A DNA stretch of 30,939 nucleotides from Tubiluchus corallicola (GCA_030141605.1 JAQGDQ010001646.1:1-30939), one strand, 5' to 3'; positions 9,791 through 20,856 are shown, numbered from the stretch's first letter. Numbers and translations are program-made. Notes: generated from the letters alone by a model not told the origin.

Positions 9791-10325
9791 TGTTATCACC
9801 GCGTGGGACAGGGGAAAGGGTGTGGCTGCACGCGATGTAGACTGGTGTATGACATGTTATGGTCTGAGGAATCTCTTAGAAGTTTTGCAAGTACACTGAC
9901 ATACATTGCTGACACTGATTCAAGGTCGGTACCACTGCAAAAACGAGTTCTTCTATCTAGTCTTCTTAACCTCGTGGTGCAATGTTAATAGCCTTCTGTA
10001 AACTGTGAAAAATGCCAGGATGGTGGGTTTAGCTGAAGCACAAAGGAAATGCACTAGCGTTTAATCTCTCTTACAATGGAATGTTGGTACTGATGAGTAT
10101 CTTGAACTTGTGAAGATGTTACGCTTTTTAGAGAACTTAATGTAGCGAAGTGATTTTGCGTACAAGTTTATTATGTAGTTAAGCTATAGTGAAGCACTCG
10201 TAAATGACAATAACTATTCCTCAGTTGTTCAGAATTGTTCTTAAGTAGTTCAAGAACTATAGTCGGAGAGTTTCTTCTAATTGCTACATTTATTTTTCGG
10301 TAGTTTATTATGTGGCGTTCAGAAA
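9791..10325. other. Unique sequence
   Basis: A frame runs from the minisatellite to a TAA at about 9986-9988, ending in SVPLQKRVLLSSLLNLVVQC. It has no recognisable motif and no clear splice sites, so it is not called as a gene. Nothing else seen. Confidence 0.4.
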
Positions 10326-10345
10326 GTCAGTCAGTCAGTCAGCTG
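10326..10345. repeat. (CAGT)n microsatellite
   Basis: About five CAGT/TCAG units, with degenerate GTCAG and GTCGG words continuing to 10460. Confidence 0.8.
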
Positions 10346-10439
10346 GTCATATGGTCGGTCAGTTGGTCTGTCGGTTTTTGCGCTTGTCCGCAGTCAGTTA
10401 GTCAGCCAGTCTATCAGTCGGTGAGCTTGTCTGCAGTTA

Positions 10440-10806
10440 GTTAGTCAGTCATTCCGTCAGCCAGTCTGTCTGTCCGTCTGTCCGTCCGTCCATCCGTCTG
10501 TCCGTTCGTCTGTCTGTTTGTCTGTCTGTCTGTTTGTTTGTCTGTCTGTCTATCCATCTATCTGTCTGTCCGTTCGTCCCGCCTGTCTGTCCGTTCGTCT
10601 GTCTCTCTTTCTTTCCATCGGTCTGTCTGTCCGCCTGTCTGTCTGTCCTTTCGTCTGTCTGCCCGTCTATCTGTCTGTCCGTCCACCCGTCCGTCTGTCT
10701 ATCTGTCTATCCCTCTGCCTGTCTGTCCGTCCGCCTGTCTGTTTGTTTGTCTGTCTATCTGTCTATCCGTCTGCCTGTCCGTCCGCCTGTCTGTCTGTCT
10801 GTCTGT
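10440..10806. repeat. (TGTC)n tetranucleotide microsatellite, degenerate
   Basis: About 365 bp of TGTC/CGTC/TATC tetranucleotides. All three plus frames stay open and give Cys/Leu/Ser/Val-rich pseudo-proteins, which are artefacts of a tetranucleotide without stops. Confidence 0.97.
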
Positions 10807-11196
10807 TAGTAAGCTTTTTCAATGTTCTAGAAGTTAAAAAGAGCAGCGAGGCAAATTGCGAGGCAGTATAATTAACAATAGCAACGGGTCGTAACATCAG
10901 CTACATAATTCACGAGGCGTGCATTGTAAATTTTATTTCGCGGCATCAATTTTTAATGTTCTTATCAATGAGTTAAAGCCGATTATATAACTGCCGTGTT
11001 AACACGTTGCCTGGTTCAATCGTACACACATACAGTTTGTAAGTTTTAGACATTTTACTTGAAGTTTTAGCCATGTGTAGTTTGCAAGGCAAGTCACCCC
11101 CTCCCCCAACTTTACATTAATTCCAAATTCCAACTATTTTTTAACTGCCTTAAATCATGCAGAAATCACCAGTAGTATTAAACTAAAAAAAATAAA
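10807..11196. other. Unique sequence
   Basis: No recognisable gene or shared repeat. Confidence 0.4.
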
Positions 11197-11817
11197 ACAA
11201 AACCGGACCCAATCTCAAACTGTAGGTCAAAATAATCTACTCTTTAAAATGTTGGAAATATAGTATTTTTTCAAAAATGACTTAGGTGAAACAATTATTA
11301 GCACACAAACACAATTTCACGTTCACGCCACTAGTTTTTCACTGTCACTTGCATTTCACCATTCACGAGTTAGACGGGCACTAACGCCTGCATTTCGGAA
11401 ATGCGTTGTACAGAAAACAGGTGCTGTACCTCTCAGTTCAGATGTGTCAGTTTATGACGAATTACAGACGTTCGACAGCTCGACCACAGCGCTAAATTTG
11501 AAATTTGATTTTTTATCTTAAAACTTGCCTTGTTTTAGTACAACACATTGAATATCTTACAGTAGCACTGTACTTCAATTTTCGCTTTAGCAAACATGTG
11601 CAACACGCTCATGGAAAATTACGTTATTTTGTGATATCATCAATAGTGGGCTCGCCGGCCGTTAACTAAGTTTTAAATCTATTATTTAATTATCAGAAAC
11701 GCTTGGCAGTGTTAAAATGTGTTAATTGTGTTAATTATTAATTGTGTTAAAATGTAAACTTTTTATAGAACGCGAGAATGGGATAGTATATGAAAAATCA
11801 TCCCGTCTTCGTTTAGA
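11197..11817 (+). mobile_element. Interspersed repeat family A, copy 2 (fullest)
   Basis: Runs from AAAACCGGACCCAATCTC to ATCATCCCGTCTTCGTTTAGA, about 620 bp. It is collinear with copy 3 on the minus strand at 26290-26868, including the central ~180 bp missing from copy 1 (landmarks CACTAGTTTTT, GTTAGACGGGCA, TGTACCTCTCA, TTCAGATGTGT). A short TTAATTGTG duplication lies at about 11720-11745. No coding capacity; class unknown. Confidence 0.85.
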
Positions 11818-12203
11818 TGTTAAGATTTAAACTCATTTTAATTATTATTTAACGTAAACGTTAATGATAATTCGTATATATAGCATTTATTGGTTTAAGT
11901 GTTAGACAATTTTATCTGATAGAAATTAAATTACATCTAGTCTATAGGAACACAAACTAAACTGACAAAATGCAAAGGTATTCACAGGTAAACGTTTGCA
12001 GATCTAACACACCACAAGTAATACTGACAGGAAACGTTTGCTCACTTAAGACTCCATAAATAGTTGTTGTTTTGAAAAGTAGCGAAAGAAATGTGTCTTG
12101 CTTTGTACGACAACATCTCGTTTTTGAAAGTAGCGAAAAATTCCTATTTATAACATCATTATTACGCTATAGACTTTATTTTCACATAAACGTTAATTGA
12201 ATT
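11818..12203. other. AT-rich unique sequence
   Basis: Nothing recognised. A repeated word (AGTAGCGAAA) at about 12079 and 12130 is too short to interpret. Confidence 0.4.
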
Positions 12204-13152
12204 TCAATCAATCAATCAATAAATTTATTGCACTCCAGCAATACATATGCAATACATCAACATACAATGTTATTGAAAAAAAATAAACAGTATAGGTCAA
12301 AAACGTTGATTAAGTCAAATTAATCAAATAAAAGAGTTGCTGTATGGCATCTTGAAAGCTTGGCTTGTTAGGGTGGCACAAATGAGTGAATGAAAGAATG
12401 GTTAGGGTCAGAAGAAATGATGGAATAGAAAAATAGTAAGATTAGGGATAGGAAGAAGGAAGGGAGGGAAGGATGAGTGAATGAAAGAATGGTTAGGGTT
12501 AGCAGACATGATGGAACGGAAAAAGGTTAGTAGACATGATGGAATTGAAAAATCGTAAGTTTGGAGAAAGGAAGAAGGAAGGGAGGGGAGGATGAGTGAA
12601 TGAAAGAATGGTAAGGGTTAGTAGAGTTGATAGAATGAAAAAATAGTAAGATTAGAGATAGGAAGAAGGAAGGGAGGAGAGAATGAGTGAATGAAAGAAT
12701 GGTTAGGGTTAGTAGAAATGATGGAATGGAAAAAATAGCAAGATTAGGGATAGGAAGAAGGAAGAGAGGAGAGGATGAGTGAATGAAAGAATGGTTAGGG
12801 TTAGTAGAGTTGTTAGAATGAAAAAATAGTAAGATTAGAGATAGGAAGAAGGAAGGGAGGAGAGAATGAGTGAATGAAAGAATGGTTAGGGTTAGTAAAA
12901 ATGATGGAATGGAAAAAGTAGCAAGATTAGGGATAGGAAGAAGGAAGAGAGGAGAGGATGAGTGAATGAAAGAATGGTTAGGGTTAGTAGACATGATGGA
13001 ATGGGAAAAATAGCAAGATTAGGGATAGGAAGAAGGAAGGGAGGGAAGGATGAGTGAATGGAAAAACAGTTAGGGTTAGTAGACGCGATGGAATGGGAAA
13101 AATAATAAGATTAGGGATAGGAAGAAGGAAAAGAGGAGAAGAAACGACCACA
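12204..13152 (-). mobile_element. LINE 3' UTR, copy 2, with (ATTG)n tail and expanded minisatellite
   Basis: Minus-strand copy of the 8035 element. Its 3' end has a clean tail (TCAATCAATCAATCAAT on the plus strand, from 12205). The UTR minisatellite has eight units starting at about 12381, 12472, 12591, 12681, 12774, 12864, 12957 and 13049. Spacing alternates 90 and 93 bp from 12591 on, so a 183-bp dimer (12591-12773 and 12774-12956) is present; the second unit has an extra ~29-bp internal duplication. Similarity ends at GAAACGACCACA (13152), so this copy is 5'-truncated inside the UTR. Its long minus-strand open frame is minisatellite translation. Confidence 0.8.
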
Positions 13153-13744
13153 AATTTCATAAGTTAATTTGACAACTCTTAAACCGTTGCTTTGCTTTGT
13201 TAACGATATTGGCTCCTTTTCGGGTAAGCTTTGAATGGATAAGCGCTATACTTCACAGAACTAGGTGGGCTTGAATAGCTTCAAAAGTGGCAAATGAACT
13301 TTTGTATTTCAAGGATGACCTCGGAGCTCGATCAAGTCCACCTCTTCAATGCTCCTAAGGAGCCGAAGAACCGAATAATAGCTTCATTAGAAATTCTCTT
13401 GACTATGGAAGTAGAAAAAGTTGTTTATGGTTCACTGCAGCTATTGTTGTGTTTTTCTCACATGTGAATGTGAAATGCAACTTGATAGCGTCACTTTCAT
13501 TCCTCTATGCGGATAATGGGCTTGAAGGTTTTGTCCATAGTAAGTTCAGAAGCGTACGTTTTGTGTAGCTGTAATGGCGTCATTTTAATGAAAATCGTTG
13601 TTCACCGGGCACTGACCTTTGGCAGCTTTGATTGTGACCTTGACTTTTGACCTCTCTATATAAGAAATTTGCTTTTATGCTGAATATTCAAGTACAATTT
13701 GTGTCACCAAAGTAACCAACACCACCACTAACAGCAACTCGAAC
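13153..13744. other. Unique sequence upstream of a CAT microsatellite
   Basis: No ORF with recognisable features. Contains the promoter-like cluster at 13613-13664 described separately. Confidence 0.45.
13613..13664 (+). promoter_or_regulatory. Candidate TATA promoter with three TGACCT half-sites
   Basis: TGACCT occurs at 13613, 13635 (in TGACCTTGA, the complement of the extended half-site TCAAGGTCA) and 13648 (in TTTTGACCT). TATATAAG follows at 13657-13664. TCAAGGTCA is the type of site bound by NR5A/ERR-class nuclear receptors. A start site would be expected near 13690. No downstream exon was identified, so this may be chance. Confidence 0.25.
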
Positions 13745-13984
13745 AGCTTTATCCATTATTATCATTATCGTCATCATCACTGTCATCATCATAATCTTCA
13801 TCATCGTCTCTATCATCATCACCAACACCATCATTATCATCATCGTTTGTCATTATTACCACCACCACCATCATCGTCATCATCATTGTCATCGGATTAT
13901 TCGTATGTTATCATCATCATTATCATCTTCATCATATCATTGTCAACGTCGTCATCATCATCACCATCATCATTATCATCGTCG

Positions 13985-14038
<54 letters not shown>

Positions 14039-14122
14039 CCATCATTTGTACGTCATTATTACGACCATCACCATCACCATCATTGTCATCCTGTTATTCC
14101 TATGTCATCATCATCTTGATCA

Positions 14123-14193
<71 letters not shown>

Positions 14194-14312
14194 CCATTAT
14201 CATCACCATCATCATCACCACCACCATCATCATCATCACCATCAGCATCGTCACCATCACCATCATCATCATCGTTATCACCATCACCATCATCATCATC
14301 AGTATCGTGATT
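13745..14312. repeat. (CAT)n/(CAC)n trinucleotide microsatellite
   Basis: About 570 bp of CAT/ATC units with CAC and CGT variants. Long pure blocks are at about 13987-14036 and 14127-14192. All open frames (poly-Ser, poly-His, poly-Ile, poly-Asp, poly-Met) are artefacts. Confidence 0.98.
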
Positions 14313-14460
14313 GTCACATGAACTATACATAATTTGAGGAAAATAAGTATGCTTAGTTCTTCTTTCTGTCATTTGTTAATATAAGACACATTAGGATGCA
14401 GATCTTGTTGGTTTTTCTTTCTATTATTTCAACTCTGAAAGCTTTTATAATCAATTACGT
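14313..14460. other. Short unique spacer
   Basis: Nothing recognised between the CAT array and the 20-bp minisatellite. Confidence 0.4.
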
Positions 14461-14683
14461 CTTGTATTCTAGCTCTGTGTTTTGTATTGTAGCTCTGTGT
14501 TTTGTATTGTAGCTCTGTGTTTTGTATTGTAGCTCTGTGTTTTGTATTGTAGGTCTGTGTTTTGTATTGTAGCTCTGTGTTTTGTATTGTAGGTCTGTGT
14601 TTTGTATTGTAGGTCTGTGTTTTGTATTGTAGCTCTGTGTTTTGTATTGTAGGCCTGTGTTTTCTATTGTAGGTCTGTGTTTT
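14461..14683. repeat. 20-bp minisatellite, about 11 units
   Basis: Strict 20-bp period of AGCTCTGTGTTTTGTATTGT, with variants AGGTCTGTGT (three or four units) and AGGCCTGTGT (one). The 20-bp period shifts frame each unit, which yields a 60-bp peptide period (YNTKHRP...) on the minus strand with no biological meaning. Confidence 0.97.
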
Positions 14684-15379
14684 TCTTCCGTTGTTTGTTT
14701 ACACGTCCAAATCTGTTTCTGTCCTTCTCTTGCCCTTTTCCAACGAAATGTACAGAATGTTTGTCTGTTGTGTGTAGAATTCATTCCCAGAATGCACTGG
14801 TATGGATTTTCTGACTGAAGAGTCGTTTTTACCTGGCGAGTTCTTTGTACCTGTGCTGTTGTTATTTCGCACCTGTTTTTCAGTCTAATTTATAACCTTG
14901 CACGCGGCGCGGTGTGAAAGCAATCTCTATAAATTTATTAATAGGTTCTTTTCTTCCTAGCCTGCCGCTGTGAACTGTATGGGTGCGTTGGATTGCGGCA
15001 TTCACGAATCCGCGCAGTGCTCAGCGTGCCGTCTTTAATTGTACGATTGTGCGAAACGTAGGTGTGAACTACAGATTTAAATATTCGCCGCGATATCAAA
15101 CGTAGCAATCGATTCGGTGGATTGCATTTGCTTAAATTTCCGCGAGGTAGTCGTGCGTCATAATTCGGGTGAAGATATTCGCTGAAAGGTGTTAGAAATT
15201 CTTAGCAGATTAACAGACAAACAAACACTCATGCAGAAGAGTTACAAATGACATGTTTCATACGGAAACACCCTTTCATTTAAGTTGTAGGAGACAGTAG
15301 TTCTTAATTACCTGGAGAAACTGACCAACCCTTTTAACAAAACCTGATCACGAACCTCTCATCGTTTCCTCTTTTTTAG
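14684..15379 (+). other. Unique, locally CpG-rich sequence; possible 5' region of a small gene
   Basis: 14900-15190 is richer in CpG than its surroundings. A TATAAAT lies at 14928-14934. A donor-like GAG|GTAGTC sits at 15146/15147 and a strong acceptor-like pyrimidine tract TTTCCTCTTTTTTAG ends at 15379. These could form a TATA promoter, non-coding first exon and ~233-bp intron in front of the ORF at 15403. This model is inference from motif positions only. Confidence 0.3.
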
Positions 15380-15402
15380 TTCTGACCAAATTGGGAACAG
15401 AA

Positions 15403-15522
15403 ATGACATCGACTGAGAATGAATGGGTTTCTGCTCTAATCGGGTTTCTTAGCTCTGTTCTTATCCTTCTTTTGTACATGGTGCAGTGTAGTCGACGAGA
15501 GTGGCGACAGAGCGAACAATGA
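15403..15522 (+). CDS. Candidate 39-residue single-pass membrane micro-ORF or 5' coding exon
   Basis: ATG at 15403 to TGA at 15520-15522. The N-terminus MTSTENE is short and acidic; residues 8-27 (WVSALIGFLSSVLILLLYMV) form one clean hydrophobic segment; then Cys29 and a basic tail with R31, R32 and R35. By the positive-inside rule the C-terminus would be cytosolic. This layout is that of an N-terminal anchor exon or a micro-membrane protein. A convincing acceptor (TTTCCTCTTTTTTAG, ending 15379) lies 23 bases before the ATG, and the -3 base is G. Unlike nearby open frames it is not repeat-derived. The stop lies at the edge of the GAT microsatellite, so the true 3' end may be a donor further on or lost. 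No family was recognised; expression is unproven. Confidence 0.4.
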   Translation: MTSTENEWVSALIGFLSSVLILLLYMVQCSRREWRQSEQ

Positions 15523-16015
15523 CGATGATAATGATGATGTTGTTGATGGTGGTGGTGGTGATTGTGATGGTGACGGTGACGATGATTATGGTGAAGATGA
15601 TGATGATGTGATGATGATGATGGTGATTGTGATCGTGATGGTGGTAGTGACGGTGATGATGATGATGGTGATGATGATGATGATGATGATGATTGTAATG
15701 GTGACGGTGACGATGACGATGATGATGACGATGACGACGACGACCATTACGATGATGACGATGGCATGGGCGATGATAATAATGATCGTGATGATGATGA
15801 TGACATTTGTGATAGTGACAGTGGTTGTGACGGTGACGACGACGATGATGATGATGACGACGACGACGACGACGACAATGGTGGTGATGATAACAATGAT
15901 GATGGTGGTGACGAAGGTGACTGATGATGACACTGCTGCAATGATAATGATGATAATATTGCTGCTGGTTGCGATGATGATGATAATGATGATCGTGATG
16001 GTGATCTAGGTAGGA
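15519..16015. repeat. (GAT)n/(GAC) trinucleotide microsatellite, locus 1
   Basis: About 500 bp of degenerate GAT/GAC/GGT units. It shares long imperfect words with 18781-19165, e.g. TTGTGATAGTGACAGTGG and GATGATGGTGGTGACGAAG, plus a flanking AGGTAGGATGGTA at about 16008. Open frames on both strands are artefacts. Confidence 0.95.
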
Positions 16016-16489
16016 TGGTAGCGTTGGTGAGAACTGTAAAAGGAAATGTGAAGAACACGCGTTTTCGTGCTCTTTGTAAGGTACCTATGCCGGGTTGTTA
16101 CTTTAATGCTAATCAGCATTAAGTAACTTGTTTACCACTTACTGAAATGATTAACGATGACAGAATGGGGATTGATGAACATGTAATCGATCAGCATGAA
16201 TTCAAGCATTCACTGCAGGAAACACCACTACTACGTCTTTCTGTACAAGTTACGTTCATGCGATTATAAGCCAATATTATTCTCTGGTTTTCATACAATA
16301 ATCAAATATATATTAAAAGCTACTGAGCATAGCGTCCGGATAGCATGTATGTAAACTAAGAAAATTTTGATGATTGAAAATGAAATGCCGCTTAAGAGAA
16401 CATGTTATTCCTGCATGTAGAACTGTTACTTGAAAATTCATTTTCCTCGGGTTTCTTATCTGTGGAATTATTTACTAAATAAATCAGCA
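16016..16489. other. Unique sequence with one strong hairpin
   Basis: No gene recognised. Holds the palindrome at 16097-16126 (listed separately) and a TTCTTATCTGTG-containing word near 16446-16480 shared with about 6402-6435. Confidence 0.45.
16097..16126. other. 13-bp hairpin with AATC loop
   Basis: GTTACTTTAATGCT and AGCATTAAGTAAC pair perfectly over 13 bp apart from one bulged T, around a 4-base AATC loop. It lies in otherwise non-repetitive sequence. It is too short for a microRNA precursor; a protein-binding palindrome or chance are the alternatives. Confidence 0.6.
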
Positions 16490-17215
<726 letters not shown>

Positions 17216-17343
17216 GTAGACGTGATACACAAAATTGTTTTCATTACAAAGTTTTTCTCTCTGTCCATCATTTATTTATTAATGTATGTCTTACTTAACA
17301 CTGTATCTCATTCATCTTACTTACACTGCGAGGTAGTTGTTAA
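17216..17343. other. Short unique spacer
   Basis: No features recognised. Confidence 0.4.
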
Positions 17344-17400
17344 AATTTCAATTCAATTCAATTTTATTTCACACGTAGCAAATTGTCCACACAGATAAAT
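17344..17400 (-). mobile_element. SINE/LINE 3' tail, minus strand
   Basis: The minus strand reads TGTGAAATAAAATTGAATTG with further GAATT units, the same AATAAA plus (TTGAA)n arrangement as the SINE end at 28750-28791. Only the tail is recognisable. Confidence 0.45.
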
Positions 17401-18780
17401 TTAAGTCATTGAAGAGAATTAGTTTGATAATTAATCAATAACTATAAAGCATGTGCACAAGTTTGACTTGAATAATTTAAGCATACGATGGTAAGCATAC
17501 GATTTCTCAACTTCTGTTTTCCTATCTGTTAGTCCATACAATGAGCTATCAATACATTAAATAATTCATTCCCAGGAGTAATGGACTGTAGGTAGAGTAG
17601 GTTCAATGTCCAAGATTTGCCTCGCGTTGTCCAGTGAGGCGTAAGACATCCCCTTGATAAGCATGACATTGCTTGCCTACACGTGTTATCGGCAATGCAT
17701 TGACCTAGCTATGAGGAACATGTGTGAATCGGGCAAGTTTAAGGTTCACCTGTAATGTGCACCTGTAATTTGTTGTAGTGTTGTCAACGTGAACAAATGA
17801 CTTCACTGCAAACTGACAGAAAATTACGTTTGTTCGAAAAAAGGAAAAGAAATTCTTTTTAGTACACAGGTTGTTTAACAGATGGCGATATATATATATA
17901 TATATATATATATAGTGGAAACAGTTTTAGCAGATGGCGATATAAGTACGTAGTGGAAACACTTTAGTATTGTATGCTGGCCAGTTATATGGCAGCTTCC
18001 TTTGACAAAAGCTAGTACTCTTTTAATCGCTTAGCTTAGACATTCATCCATTCTTTTATTGTGCGGGTTCTGTGTTGCTTAACTGTGACCTATAGGGCAC
18101 GACGATCTATTCTTAGCTATTTCACCTTCCTCTACCATGCTCAGTCAATTAGGCACGTTATCACCTGAGTTTGTTTTAAAAGCCCTACCCTCTTACGAGT
18201 TGCCAACGTGTTTTATCAAAAGCATTTGCGCATTATCAAGTTGGCCAAGCTCAATGTGGTGTCGGCCAAGCTCAATATCGAACACGCATTGCCTAATCTG
18301 TATCTTAGCTGATCTAGTCAAAACATTTAATCGTGATATTCTCGAACACTGAAAAATGAGAATACTTAGTCGACCCCATACTTGGATACTTTCGAAAGTG
18401 AATTCTGCTTTTAGCCGTAGCCGTAACCGTGCCCGCAGTGTTAGTAACTGTAACGCACAGTGCAACCAATTGCGGTTCAAGGAACCGGAGAAGTGGCCGT
18501 AATTTAACTTCATTACAAGCGCTTGTAATACAAAACATGATAGTGATTGATTGAGGTAGAGAGATCTTAACTGCCTGGCCTAGGGCAATGCCACCCAAAC
18601 ACTTTACACTTTGACACTTGAAATTGTTCTGGTTGTCACGTCTGAGGTACCATACTCACGTTTATATACTTCAACAATGGCCCGCATGCTGTCAGTTGTT
18701 TAAAACAATATCGCCTCTGGTATGTAAGCAAGTGGTCTATGTGCCATACGTATCCGTAACACAGGTAGCCGTGTTTGTAG
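17401..18780. other. Mostly unique sequence with a short tandem duplication
   Basis: GCAGATGGCGATATA-type sequence and GTAGTGGAAACA recur at about 17879-17924 and 17931-17969. The first copy contains a (TA)n run at 17890-17913 that the second lacks. Small open frames at 18137-18352 and on the opposite strand have no recognisable domain. Nothing else seen. Confidence 0.45.
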
Positions 18781-19165
18781 TGACATTGGCGATGATGATA
18801 ATGAACGTGATGATGATGACAATTGTGATAGTGACAGTGGGGGTGATGGTGACGATGATGATGATGGTGATGGAAATGATGATGATGATAATGATGACGA
18901 CCACGATGACCACGATGATGATGATGATGGTGATATTGATGATGATGAAAGTGATGATAACCGTGATGATGGTGGTGACGAAGATGAGTGATGATGTTGA
19001 TGGTGGTGGTGGTGATGACGATGATGATGATGGTGATGGAAATGATGATGATGATGAAAGTGATGATAACAGTGATGATGGTGGTGACGACGATGATGAT
19101 GATGATGATGATGATAGTGGTGGTGATGACGACGATGATGATGATGGTGGTGATACAGGTAGGAT
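18781..19165. repeat. (GAT)n/(GAC) trinucleotide microsatellite, locus 2
   Basis: About 385 bp of GAT/GGT/GAC units with an internal duplication: GATGATGAAAGTGATGATAA occurs at about 18941 and again at about 19051. Shares interruption words and a flanking AGGTAGGAT with locus 1 at 15519-16015, indicating common origin. Confidence 0.95.
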
Positions 19166-19383
19166 AGGATGGTACCAGGTGTTCGTAACAATTAACTGTT
19201 TGTTATTCACCAAATTGTGTGTAATTAATGATGGACATAATTAAGTACAGTTTGACAGCTGCTGTTGTGATGTGATATAATTAGACCTTAGTTTTTGCAC
19301 TTTAGTTTTTCTTAGTCAGCACTGGACACATTTGTCTTGAACAGTGTTGTAATCGTAACATTCAATTTTCAATTCATAAAGAA
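19166..19383. other. Unique spacer
   Basis: Nothing recognised. Confidence 0.4.
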
Positions 19384-19398
19384 TATATATATATATAT

Positions 19399-19452
<54 letters not shown>

Positions 19453-19468
19453 CGTTTGTGTGTGTGTA
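19384..19468. repeat. Compound (TA)n(TG)n microsatellite
   Basis: (TA)n at 19384-19400 followed directly by about 25 TG units to 19449, then interrupted TG units. Alternating purine-pyrimidine tracts of this kind can adopt Z-DNA. Confidence 0.97.
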
Positions 19469-19512
19469 GACAGCTTAAAGAAAACCAGATGATTGTGTAA
19501 ACATGAGTTCAG

Positions 19513-19956
19513 AATAAAGTAACGCTCTAAAATATTGAAAACTACAATAACTTTTTTAAATCAAAGCTTGAAATAAATAATAATTACCTCGGATTCTCAA
19601 GTTTCGTTAAACTTTCATAGCTACGCTACCATTATAAGCATGATCATTAACTGCCGTGTTAGTTTCTGACGTCATATGATGCAAAGCCCATTTTTTCGTG
19701 ACATTACGCGTTTAAGCAGTACTGTAACACTTATGCAAATGTGCTTGATGCGCAAGGGCAGACGCCTGCCATTGCACCAACTGTGGTTAGTTTGTGACGT
19801 ACGGAATAGCTGTGTTCGGTTGCCGTTAATTAACTTTCTAAACTCATTATTAAAATATAGGAAACAAATGCTAACTTTTATAGGCAAGAAAATGTATATT
19901 TTGGACAGTAAACTAAAATGAGATTGAGTCTAAACAATCATCCGGTCTTCCCTTAA
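19513..19956 (+). mobile_element. Interspersed repeat family B, copy 1
   Basis: Collinear with 28843-29351 in the same orientation: shared blocks are AAATCAAAGCTT, AATTACCTCGGAT, TTTCTGACGTCATATGATG, GCCGTTAATTAACTTTCTAA and AATGAGATTGAGTCTAAACA. A perfect CRE palindrome TGACGTCA lies at 19667-19674. The order of weaker matches (CTCTAAAATATTG, TTAGTTTGTGACGT, TTAATTAA, ATCATCCGGTCTTCC) follows family A, so A and B look like old branches of one element. It lacks an ~85-bp segment present in copy 2. Confidence 0.8.
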
Positions 19957-20378
19957 TAAGTGAAGTGGGCTCTATCTCACGACCACAACGGTATATGCAA
20001 GCGTTGTCCTTTGAACACTTAACAACGGTATCCGTTACAATACGGAAATAGTGTGACAATCCTTAACAATGAAGTTAATGCCATTAGGGTAAAATGGAAC
20101 ACTGCTTAATAGAAAAATATTCGATTTTAGACAAAATGAAAGCGTCAAATTGTTAATGTATTTTTGTGGCACAATGCCTGCGAATTATTCAATTGATAGT
20201 TGAAAATTAAACTTTGTGAGAAGAATTGTAAACTCTTGCACATTGAGAATTCCAAACCTATGCTACTATGTAAATAAAAGTCGAGTAAATTTAAGATTTA
20301 AATATGGTTGTACTGAAGATCTAAACGAAAATGTAAAATAAAAGGTTAAGAACTCATTTAAAGACTATGTTTTAAGAT
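19957..20378. other. Unique AT-rich sequence
   Basis: No gene or shared repeat recognised. Confidence 0.4.
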
Positions 20379-20536
20379 ACCAATTATAGTTTCTTACAAC
20401 ACTGTATACTGTAATATAATTCCAAGGGAACTACAATGTGTGGTTATTATAAAGTTGAATGTCTGTAGTCTGTAGATATGTTACTTTACTAACATCCTGT
20501 TGTCTTTGTAAGCTGTATATTTTTATGCAAAATAAA
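20379..20536 (+). mobile_element. Retroposon 3' tail, copy 1
   Basis: ACCAATTATAGTTTCTTACA through ATGCAAAATAAACTAA, nearly identical to 21446-21598, then a TAA microsatellite. The pair shares only this ~155-bp 3' part; the upstream sequence differs, as expected from 5' truncation or from a SINE sharing a LINE tail. Confidence 0.8.
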
Positions 20537-20537
20537 C

Positions 20538-20621
<84 letters not shown>

Positions 20622-20638
20622 TAACAATAATAATAATG

Positions 20639-20696
<58 letters not shown>

Positions 20697-20706
20697 TAAT
20701 AATAAA
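20537..20706. repeat. (TAA)n microsatellite
   Basis: About 170 bp of TAA units with two CAA/TGA interruption clusters, contiguous with the retroposon tail AAATAAACTAA. Confidence 0.98.
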
Positions 20707-20780
20707 ACAGAATTTACTTCAGCTGTTTAATTCGTCCGTTGTATTGTGAAATCAAAGCTAGTTGAACAAAGAAATTGGAA

Positions 20781-20856
20781 AAGTCCGAGCCGGGGATCGA
20801 ACCAGGGACCATTTGATTAGAAATTGGCTAACAAACCACTCAGCACACAGAACAGG
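20781..20856 (-). mobile_element. tRNA-derived SINE head or tRNA relic, minus strand
   Basis: Minus strand: A-box-like TGCTGAGTGGT (20835-20845) and a perfect B box GGTTCGATCCC (20793-20803), 31 bp apart, the spacing found in tRNA genes. Acceptor-stem pairing is poor and the T stem has a mismatch, so this is not a functional tRNA. A SINE head is likeliest; the body beyond (toward 20707) was not matched to another copy. Confidence 0.6.

Noticed and set aside
9749-9988. 79-codon frame ending in a Leu/Val-rich segment
   Set aside because: First part lies in the 76-bp minisatellite; the remainder has no recognised domain or acceptor site.
10518-10871. Cys/Leu/Ser/Val-rich frame, conceivably a secreted cysteine-rich peptide
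   Set aside because: TGTC tetranucleotide repeat; three overlapping frames give the same kind of peptide.
12527-12994. 155-codon Ser/Leu/Phe-rich minus-strand frame
   Set aside because: Minisatellite in a LINE 3' UTR, with no conserved motif.
18137-18598. Overlapping 71-, 94- and 106-codon frames
   Set aside because: No recognisable motif, conserved pattern or splice context; frames of this length are expected by chance in 30 kb.
20781-20856. Functional tRNA gene on the minus strand
   Set aside because: A and B boxes are present, but acceptor-stem pairing fails at several positions and the T stem has a mismatch.
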